From contig JAOTOL010001557.1 in NCBI GenBank assembly GCA_034440575.1, positions 1,279,501 through 1,343,500 on the forward strand: 64,000 bases of DNA, read 5' to 3'. Made by a program: the position numbers and the translations under genes. Origin of the DNA: Imbricaverruca yamaguchii (Eukaryota > Arthropoda > Thecostraca > Neoverrucidae). The first letter of the stretch is position 1. Each line of letters begins with the position of its first letter. Under the pieces are notes generated by a model. The model saw only the letters and a program-made list of their open reading frames with translations. It did no database searches and was not told where the DNA came from. Shown piece after piece: positions 47,501 to 58,862 of the stretch.

Positions 47501-50500
47501 GTATGTGCTATCATACGTTTTTTACCGTGGTATAGCAGCTGTGGAAAAAAAAAGTCTGTACTATAGTTACGCCTTTTGGCGATCACGCCCGCATCTTCTA
47601 CATCCCTTCTTCTGCATTCTGAATTTGAAATAACGAGACCACCTGATGAGACTGCGATTCAAACCAAAACGCATTGCATGTCATACATATTTGTTCATTT
47701 CAGATTATAAGAGTTTTCCTTCCTGAAACCTGCGTATCCCTGTCACTTTCACCTTGTGTGGAAAACGGGTAAATTTTGGAATGCAAGAATGAATTGATTT
47801 GACCCGTGTACCTTTTCGTTGGGTTCTCCCATGTTGACCAGAGCCATTGGCGCTGGTCAGCAGTCCTCTCGCGCCTAGTGACCACGCTACGTGAGTCGTA
47901 CCCGGACCATGCGACCCTTGTATGGCCTCCGTGAGGCCTCTGCCACCTCCTGTTGCCGATGCCGTGTCACTGTGACACCTTTCGTCAGCTGTGGTGTTGC
48001 CGTGTAATCGCAGGGAAGCCGACTGTGGTCGCTGTCACCTCTTGCTTCCGATGCCGTGTCACTGTGACACCTTTCGTCAGCTCTAGTGTTGCCGTGTAAT
48101 CGCAGGGAAGCCGACTGTGGTCGCTGCCACCTCCTGTTGCCGATGCCGTGTCACTGTGACACCTTTCGTCAGCTCTGGTGTTGCCGTGTAATCGCAGGGA
48201 AGCCGACTGTGGTCGCTGTCACCTCTTGTTGCCGATGCCGTGTCACTGTGACACCTTTCGTCAGCTGTGGTGTTGCCGTGTAATCGCAGGGAAGCCGACT
48301 GTGGTCGCTGAGGCCGAGGTGACGGGCCACCTCGGCTCCAACGTGTCGATACCGTGTCGGGTACGCTCCTACCTGCCAATGTCAGCTGGCTGGTTCATGG
48401 ATAACGAGCCTCTGACTACGTTCGACAAATACAGGTAGCGTCGGGCGCCTTCAACAAGAAAAAGGCCAATTTTTAATTCAGAACCAACTCGGGAGGTGGG
48501 CGCACCATGGCCATGGCGAGCAGCATGTACAATATGCCAAACAGCCGAACACCAAATTTCAAGCACGTAGTGTACTATCAATTGCCTCTCCTCACTCCTT
48601 GCTTTTCATGTGCTGTCACTGTCATCTCGTCCACCGACATGGATGGTAGTGGATAGATAGTAGACATAGAAATAGTCATTGATCAGGTCCGTTTCATTGT
48701 GGCATCGGTCCACGAGACTGCTCCTCAACATTTTTCGAGTTCTTGATGTCCCGATGTATTACGATTTTGTGTAGCAGTTAATCATATCTGTATGCTGTGC
48801 CGCTTGTGTATACTTGTTTGCAATGCTCCAATGTCGTGCGATCAATGCTTCAATATCCACCCATGTTTTATCCATGTTTATCAGCTAGTAACACCCTTGT
48901 GATGTGCGGCACATTTCCAACTGCTTGGGAGGTCTCATAATACACGATTCGTGGATGACAGTAAGGTTCCTATGATGTGCGATTCGTGCGTGACAGTTAG
49001 TAATATGCCTATGCTGTGCGACATGCATGTATCAGTTCGCAATGTCGTTATGACGCGTGACCACGTGTGGATCAGTTCGAAATGTTTTGTTTGTCGAAAT
49101 GTCGCTATGATGTGCGGCACGTGTTGGGCAGTTGATAATGTCGCTATGATGTGCGGCACGTGTTGGGCAGTTGGTAATGTCGCTATGATGTGCGGCACGT
49201 GTTGGGCAGTTGGTAATGTCGCTATGATGTGCGGCACGTGTTGGGCAGTTGATAATGTCGCTATGATGTGCGGCACGTGTTGGGCAGTTGGTAATGTCGC
49301 TATGATGTGCGGCACGTGTATAGCGGTCTGTGGTTTCCCTGTGTGTGCGCGGCTGCGATATGTCTGTGGTGCCACATGACCGCTGTGTCACCAGCCAGTC
49401 GTCACGGTCCCGCCGACTGAACCTGGAGCTGGCCAACTTGGAGCTGTCCGACGCCGGCATCTACACCTGCTACGCCCGAAACGCGCTCGGCAAGACGTTC
49501 CAGTCCGTGCAGCTGGCGGTCCTTGGTGGGTGCCCTGGGCTAGACAAAAACAGTCACTCAATCGCTCAGCGTTACCGGCTTGGTCTGTTAGTCATTCATG
49601 GTCGGAGTCAGTTTGTTATTGAGGGTGAAATATAGAGCCAGTTTTTCAGTCAGAATCAGTCAGCCGTTCAGAATCAGAGAGTCAGTCGGTATCCGACGGT
49701 CAGTTGGTTATTCAGAGTCGCCAGCTAGTCATTCAGCATTAGGGGCAGAGACAGTAAGTCAGAAGGGAAGGAATTCGATCATTCAGGGAAAGGACAGTGA
49801 AACGTTCAGAGGCTGGCAGTTATTCAGGCAGTTTCGGTTATTTTAGAGCGATGACAAATCAAAGCCGTTTGGTCATGTGTTCATACTGCGGCAGTCAACC
49901 ATTCAGAGCCTGAATGAATCAATCGAGCGCTGGGTCATTCCAAGTCTTAGTCATTCAGAACGGGTCTGTATCATCAGCTGGGCCTCAGAGTCAGTCTGGG
50001 CTCGAGGTCCACTGCGGCCGTTGTGCGCGGCGCACCATGAGCGTGGCTTCACCGACAGAGCCGCCGCCGGAGGTGAGGACCGCCCGCAACACCACAGTGC
50101 TGGAGGGACGCCCTGTCTATCTGGCCTGTGACGTCACGTCGCAGACACCCTACAACGTCACCTGGAGCCGCGCCGGTCAGTGGCTGCAGACGATGGCACT
50201 TGGGCCGAGGGCCCAGACCGGCGGTTCTCAGCTGGCGAAGACGAGGGTATCCCCTGTGTGATTTGGCACCTTTGGACGAGGAGTGGATGGACGCTGGAAG
50301 ATAATGAATGTGTCTCACACAGGTGTCATGTGTAGCCCTGCTATCTTTTGTCAGGGTGGAAATAAGATAAAAATATAGCGAGAGCCAAGGAATCATGACA
50401 CGCTCAAAGTCACTACCCGCTAGGGCAGGCAGTTCCCAATCGGTGAACTTATGGCCAGTACGTATAGTGCATATCGAGACGAGAATTATAACGCTTGGCA

Positions 50501-51079
50501 TCAAATCATGAATGGATATACAGATGGATATGTATATAAATTGACAGACTAATGGATGGACATACGAATGGATGGATATATTGATGTGCGGCTATATGCT
50601 AAATTTTATTTATTTATTTATTTATTTATTTCACAATACATGCCCTCCACGTGCAGTGGCCTTTATGGACAGTCTGGGTATAACTCACAGATATTCACAA
50701 AGGAAGGATTGATTTGTGGTCAGTAGTAGGAGCAGATACGCAATAAACGTTCGTGCACCAACATAATAAAGCTCCCATATCACTACCTGCAGTACACACA
50801 CCGTGCTTGCAACACGAGCTGTAAACGAGTGGTTTGTAGAAGTGACAAGAAATCGATGGCCTAAAGGTGACTACATAGTGTACACATGTTTCGCTAGTGC
50901 ATGGTTCTTGAGGCCAGTGCACATTTCTTGAAGTTAGACAGCCTCGATGTTTTTGTTTCAGTAAGAAGTTTGTTATAATGAAAGACAGACGAGTAGATAA
51001 ATCTCCTCCAGCCAGCCTCTCTGTGTGTGGCTGGCAGGTGCAGGTGGTCGTCTGCACGTATGTGACGGTTTCGCATATG

Positions 51080-51112
<33 letters not shown>

Positions 51113-54100
51113 TCATATACATATACATGTTCCGCCCCGTGATCCGCGTCGTCTGCTACCCCTGGCGCCACGCGTGCGCCGGCGTGTGTTCTTGGGCGTT
51201 GTCATGGTGACGCCGACGCTTCCCTCGGTCTGGTTGCCCGCTCGGGAAGGGTGAGGCTGGTGACTGGCGGGGACCAAGGTCGCGGCGTTGATGACGTCAC
51301 GGGCGGGACGACGGATAAATGGTGGATGGTGGATGTTGATACGCCAGTAGATGGGTAGATGAGTACATATAAATAACTGGATAAATTTATGGCGTGTAAG
51401 CGAGTATGAGTGTCTGTAAGTGTGTATACCATGTGCGCGTGTGACGTGAGTTGTGACGTCACAGAGTGGTACCACGGCCGACACGCGATCCGGCGGCCCG
51501 ACACCACCGACTACCTGCACATACGCGCTGCCTCGCTCAACGACGCCGGCAGATACCAGTGTACCGCCACAAACGAAGGTGGGGCTCACACAGGTCACGG
51601 GCCTGGGACAAACTACTGACCTTTGGTCACGTAGGTCACGACATTGCCGCTGTTAGAACAGAGCAGCGAGATAGGGGCCTTAGATCACGGCTTAGCCTTT
51701 GCTCGATCTACCTATAATATGCACGCAACTTCTAAATATCATCTGGACACTGATCTCAGGTGGTGAAGTGATTTACATGTGACCTGAGGAAGGTCAGTGA
51801 TCTCAGGTAGTAAGATGACTGTTACATAGCCTCAGGCGGTGAGCTGGCTAACATGTGGCCTCTTGTGGTCGATGACCTCTGGTGAGACGATGGCTTCAGG
51901 TGGTGAAACGATGGACATATGACCTCATGCAGGTCGGCATCCTCGGGTGGTGAGATGACGAACATGTGACCTCAGGTGGCTCGGTGACCTCTGAGACGAC
52001 TCTGGCCGTCCACGGCCCGCCCAAGGTGTCAGTCAGCACGCCTGGCTCGGTGTTCCTGCCGCGTCAGCAGGTGGTGCTCATCTGCCAGGCGTACGGCAAT
52101 CCGCACCCAGACGTGGTCTGGACTCGCGATTTCGGCGCTGCCATCGTGAGTGAATACTGTGTGCCGGCGTGCCTGTCCACGGTGACCGACTAACTGCAAG
52201 GTTGTGTCTATGTTATGGTACCTGGACTACAGTGATGCCCTGGTGTTTTTTTTGTGTTACGGACTCGCAATGAGAGGCAGCGACGAGAGCTGGTTCCTGT
52301 CTCTCCCTGCTGTTTAGTTCATGCTGAACTCCTGTCAGTGGCCATGTGTTACCGACCTATTTACCTGACCCCATTTATCTAGCCCGTATCACTGATGCCG
52401 ATGTCAATGACCCCGCATTGATGTTCCCAGTCGCTGGACCAATGTATCTGACCCTGCGTTGCATGCCCTGTGACATTGACCCCGTGGCACTGATCCCACT
52501 ATTAGTGACCCGGTATTGCTTACTCGCGTCACTGGCCCAATGTCACTGACCCTGCGTCACATGTCCTGTGGCACTGACCCAGTGTCACCGGTGGTGTGCT
52601 CCAGACGACATCCGAGGATGGCCGTGTGGAGGTGGAGCGTGGTCTCCTGAGGATCAATAACGCCACGGCCGCGGACGAGAACGTCTACACCTGCATGGGT
52701 ACCAATCCGTACGGCACAGGTACGTCGGCCATGGCTCCTATCACTCTGGCGTACCGCCGAACAACCTTGGCATTATCACTCATCGATGCACCCGACCATG
52801 CACAAACTACCGGAACTGAATTCCAGCCAGCCGGAGGATGAACATGGGGTCCGTCATATGGCAGCCTCAGTCTGTCGAGGTCTAAATGTTCACGTATTCC
52901 CTCGGGAATTCAGTTGGACCGAACTCGCAACACCGAAACGCAGGTAAGTAAATAGACATCCAGGAATTCGACAGTGTGAAATTTCTTTCGCCGTTGCTTT
53001 TGTTTGTTGATGATTCCTGATCAAACTTCTTAGCTTGTCTGTGATAAGCAATCAATCCCACTTCGGTGCTTTTGTTGCTTTATTCTGTTCCATTGCAAGT
53101 TCAAGGCCACCAAGTCGACACCTTCAAATCATACTTCCGTATTCTGAATTGTTGCCCATTGTTTTTTTTCTCGATTGGTTGTGGTCATTTCTGTCCCCGT
53201 GGACCTAATCTCCAGGCGACATTAAAAATAATATTATCGCACATTTTTGTTAGTATGACCGAAACAGCTCATCGCGAAGCCTCAACTTGGTTCCAGCCTT
53301 ATAATCCCTGTGGACGAATGTCCACAAGTCCAAGTCCAACGTCCGTTCCCTGCTCCGTACCAGTTATTATTTTTCAACCAACTATGAGTAAAATATGGGG
53401 TAGCAAACTATCAGTGGTAAATAATACAAAATATCATTGAAAATATACACAGCGACAACACAATGTACTGATGAAGTGCACACTATTTTACAGCAAGCGC
53501 AAGCCTGTACATCCAGTATGCCGAGCCACCGCGGGTGAAGGTCTCCAACCGAACTGAGATCGCATCCATCGGACACCCGGTACGTTCAGCTGTGGTCCGG
53601 AACAAAGCAACGCGACCAACAAACCTCCAGTGCAGCTTTGCAGAAGCATAAGGAAGTGCAACGATATAGTCATCGACTAACCGCAGCTTGCATGGCTTGC
53701 CACGATGAACGTAGGGGGCGAGTGGTCTAGGGGTAAGTTGCTCGTCTCACAATCAAAAGGTTGTGGATTCGAGTCTCACCCGTCGCTACTCTTCGCCCGC
53801 GACCAATCGGCGTGAGAGATTGGCGACGCTACATGACTCAACGGTCGATGTGTCGTAAAAAAACCAATAACCAACCAACCACGATGAACGTAGCTGATTG
53901 ACTTCATAATTGTCGGGTCAGGTGAGTGGGGTTGCAACAAAATCAACCTCAATAATGTCCGGTTTTTCCCTTTAATGTCGAACGTGCCGCCACTTACGGT
54001 GGAGGGCCGTGAGCTGCACTATGGCAAATAGTACATTTGTCATCCATGCCAAAAGTAAGACCATTAACACCATGACCATTATCAGCACAGCAATACACTG

Positions 54101-56928
54101 ACTGCATTGCAATGCTGATGACGGCCATGTCTGTAACGCATTCCATGGTGTTTTTGTATTTCCGACAGTCGTGATGGATGTCAATGGTTATGATGTTGTG
54201 ACACTCATGAGGGTTATACCAGTTGATTGTTTGGACTTGAGGTCGCAGCAACACCGGTGGTCAGACGGTGCTCCTTATGAACTATGTGATGGTTGTGGGG
54301 GCGGCTCGTCGGTGACAGCTGTATCCTATATGGATGCGGTACGTCACTGGCAGCTATGCCAGCCATATGTGCGATGTACGTATGCCAGGTGTACGGGTCG
54401 TGGGTCCGGTGTTCCCACACCTGGTGTGCTGCTGCCCGCAGGCGACGTTGGCCTGCAACGTGACGGGGAAGCCGACCCCGTCGGTGGCGTGGCTGCGGGC
54501 GTCCGCTCCACTGCAGATGTCCCGACTGATGAAGGTACCGAGCACTCAGTACAGAGCACTAGACGTGGCGCTTAGTACACCATGTGTCACGAGGCGGGAC
54601 CCACATTGCTCACGGTGACCCTGGATGACCGGCGACTCCAGCTACTCAGTTGGGCCTCAGCGCAGAGGCCATGTAGTCAGCTGCTGTGAGTGGCGTGACA
54701 CAGGGACAGCACCCATCCTGGATCGTTCGGTACGTCGGTCGGAATGTTCGTATGGTGAGCCAGGTCAGGGATCCAGTGGCGTGCGATGATGAACCTGGAA
54801 AATATGCTGCTGCCGCACCGGTGCAAACAGTGACGTCATCGCCATCACCGCGTTAGTACGTGTGACACCGTGTGAGTACGTGTACCACTGTGTGACACGT
54901 ATGGTGAGCCAGGTCAGTGATCCAGTGGTTTGCGATGATGAACATGGGAAGTATGCTGCTGCCGCACCGGTGCAAACAGTGACGTCATCGCCATCACCGC
55001 GTTAGTACGTGTGACACCGTGTGAGTACGTGTGCATAACTATGTGACGTCATGCGCCATCGGGGGCAAGGGTGAATGAAACAGTGACGTCATCGCCATCG
55101 CTGTGAAAGGTGTCTGTCTTCGTCGTCGACTATACAAACGCCCACAATTGGATAACAAACCGTCAGCCTGATTTACCGAGGCATCCAGTCTCTTGTGAAG
55201 TGACTTCCACCCCCATCAAACTTCTCCCAGACGTTTTATAAACTGCAGAATGCGGAGCACAAAGCCGGCTCAGAAAATATGGATATATATAGACATCTAA
55301 CGGTAAAGATAGACGGTAGTGTAGTTGCTGAACCTAAACATAATGTGATTAATGACGCCCAACAGCTGTTAAGCAATGGACGTTGAATCGGTCTTCTCGG
55401 ATATCACATACAACGTTTTTCTCTTGACGTCGGTCGTCTCAGGTTCTGTTGAGCGGGAAATGTGACCTGAATGTGTGGCCAATATCGAGCTGAATCTGAT
55501 GTGATCTCGACCTCTGAACTTCACATTTCCCCCTACCTCTAAAGATGTATGTTGCTGTTCAGATCGTAATTGATACGTCGCCCCTATGTCTAAATATAGC
55601 ATACGGTAGCCATTAAGGATAATATGTATTACTTCGCCCCTATTTATAAAGATAGCACATGGTAGCCAGTAAGAATTAATGGTGATACGTCTCCCCTATG
55701 TCTAGAGATGGTGTACGGTAGCCAGCAAGGATAGAATGTGACACGTCTTCCCTGTGTCCAGGGGCGTTGTCTCGTGCACTTTTGAGGGGGATAAAGCCCC
55801 TCCAATGTTAGCTTTGCCCCCAATAATTTAGACTTTTCACATGGGACCCTATGGAGTGCGCCACCAATCCATTTGGGCCTGCCAATTGCCTTCATGTATT
55901 TTGTCACAAATAATTTTCAGAAATCAACACCAGTGCCTATATCAGAAAATGGCATACGGTAGCCAGTAAGGATAAGATGTACCACGTCTTCCCACGTGCT
56001 GGCCACGTCCACAGACGACGTCGACGGTAGTGGGCGCGGTGACCACCAGTTGGCTGCACTTCGTGTCGGTGCAGAGCTCCGACGCCGGCACCTACACGTG
56101 CAGCGCCGAGAGCGACTACGGCCGCGACACGGCCGCCGTCTCGCTGGCCATCGGCTCGCCGCCCCGCATCATCATCGCCGACTACGGTACGGCCCGGCCG
56201 GCGGCGGCCGCCTCTGGCAGGGTGTCAGGTCACCGGGTACCGCGGCCGGGGTCGGCGGCGGCCGCCTCTGGCAGGGTGTCAGGTCACCGGGTACCGCGGC
56301 CGGGGTCGGCGGCGGCCGCCTCTGGCAGGGTGTCAGGTCACCGGGTACCGCGGCCGGGGTCGGCGGCGGCCGCCTCTGGCAGGGTGTTAGGTCACCGGGT
56401 ACCGGGGTGTCGCGGGCCGCCTCTGGCAGGGTGTCAGGTCACCGGGTACCGCGGCCGGGGTCGGCGGCGGCCGCCTCTGGCAGGGTGTCAGGTCACCGGG
56501 TACCGCGGCCGGGGTCGGCGGCGGCCCCCTCTCGCGGGGGGGGTGTCAGGTCACCGGGTACCGCGGCCGGGGTCGGCGGCGGCCGCCTCTGGCAGGGTGT
56601 CAGGTCACCGGGTACCGCGGCCGGGGTCGGCGGCGTCACGGCGGGTGTTCTGTGCGTGGAGCCCGGCATCTGGACAATATCTATGGCAGCCGGAGTGGAA
56701 CTGATGAGTGGCCTGCTAGAGGCTGCTAAGCCGTTCGAGGGCACTGCTAGCTATTTTGAGCACACCTTAATAAAAATTGTCTTCGTGGTGCAATGACGTG
56801 TGATCCTGAGCTACCGACTGTGAAAACATAATCAGTACTGCTTAAACACCGAAAAATTAACTTGAAACATTCGATCTAACCTGCTATCTGTTAGACTGTT
56901 ACAGAATGCATTCATAGATTCCTAAATG

Positions 56929-57026
<98 letters not shown>

Positions 57027-58830
57027 AAATAGTGCACTATACAGTTCATAAGGCGCACATCTAAGATAATAGAATATGCATGTAATATAACAAAAACTAT
57101 CGAAGAGTTTATATTTTTACGTTGATGTGCACAAGTGTGGCCCGTGACCGGGGTCATGTCCTCGCCACAGACGTGTCGCTGATGTACGGTGCGTCCACGA
57201 CTCTGCCCTGTGTGGCGGTGGGCAGCCCCGACCCCACCGTCAGGTGGTCACGCCATGACAGTCAGCTGGCCATTGTGGACGACACAGGCACACTCACCAT
57301 CAGCCGTGAGTGACGTCATTACACCACGCCCATACACCCCGCGCTCACGGCGAGTCGCGAAATATGCCGTCAGTGGCGGATCTGCCGCCGGTCGGGTTTC
57401 AAGATTTTATTCAGAATTCGTTCGTGATGGATTGGCAAAAAAGGTCTCGATTACGCGAGATGTGAGGATTCATGAGGATGGGCAAGATGACGACCGAAGT
57501 TTCAATGTGTTGTCAGCAATGAAGGAGATGAGGACCGTACTTTGCATTTACTTGAATAAGATTTTTGTCAACAACAATGTAAAGCTCTAAAGCAACAGCA
57601 TCTTGTCGTCCATCGATGCTGGAGACTTAATTGGCTGCAACTACTGCAACAGACAGTGGCTACCGATGCGACCAGGATGTAAAAAATGCTTCGGTTTAAC
57701 CTACTGCTAAGACACATATATGCTCCACGCACAAGTTTTACGCTATAGTATAGGAATAAAGCCAGTTACTGCCGCCATATATTTGTTGGTGTGTCCCAGC
57801 GCCAGACCCCCTCACATGCGGTGTATGTGTCAGGGACTGCTGGTACGACAAAGCTTGTTTCATCCACTAACAAATAGCGCGGGAGATTGATAGCCCCAAC
57901 GATGCTATTCCTGCTTCCTTGCGGGTGTGACGGGTAGGATTTTATCTTTTTTTTGTCAACTATATTTTTTTTAGACTATATTTTTGTTTGTAGACTATAT
58001 TTTTGTGCCATATGAACCCAGGGATATTTACTAGTATCGATCGGTTTGGCACTGAATTGATAGCCCTCTCACCCTAATACTGAAACATCTAAATATCAAT
58101 TTCCAGCTAAATCAAAGACCTGTGGATGTATGAGCATATGCCTGTTGTAGAATGAAAACCTGCTGGAGCTCATAATGTGTTTTTTTACAAGCTGCATGGT
58201 TGCGAGAAGGTACTGAGCGCTCAGAGCAATTGAGCGTCCCTTTATGGTGGCCCAGAAGCCCACTGGTGCAGATGTTTTGTCAGCGAAGACTGTGTTCCTG
58301 CCCCCAGATGCGCTGGTGCCAGACTCCGGCGTCTACATATGCACGGCAGTCAACAAGTACGGGACCGACACACTACACGTCAACGTCACTGTCCTGGGCA
58401 TTGGTCAGTTTCGTGCGAGTCGGTGTCGGTCAGTGTCGTAGGAGTCAGTTTGTGTCGTGTGAGTCGGTCGGTGACCTGGGAGTCGGTGTCGGTCAGTGTC
58501 GTGGGAGTTGGTCAGTGTCGTGTGAGTCGGTCAGTGGCCTGGGAGTCGGTGTCGGTCAGTGTCGTGGGAGTCGGTCAGTGTCGTGTGAGTCGGTCAGTGG
58601 CTTGGGAGTCGGTGTCGGTCAGTGTCGTTTGACTCGGTCAATGTCCTGAGAGTTGGTTGGTGTCGTGTGAGTATCGTTCCGGTAATCTGGCCGGTGTGAT
58701 AAAATGACGTTCAATTTTGGCGTCAGATGCTAATAAATCCCACAAACGTTTTCTATTATGGATTCATGATTCATATATATATATATATATGTATATAAAT
58801 ATAAGAAAAAAAAATATATATATATATATA

Positions 58831-58862
<32 letters not shown>

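Noticed and set aside
49085..49325. CRISPR-like regular repeats
   Set aside because: Contiguous tandem repeats without unique spacers, in a eukaryotic genome.
53715..53790. Functional tRNA gene
   Set aside because: The tRNA-like head lacks a pairing acceptor stem and continues into a SINE body with tail and target duplication.
56030..56796. Extension of exon 18 through the 54-bp array (266/224 codons)
   Set aside because: The donor CTACG|GTACGG keeps frame with exon 19 and the Ig5 sequence. The array is open because 54 is a multiple of 3.
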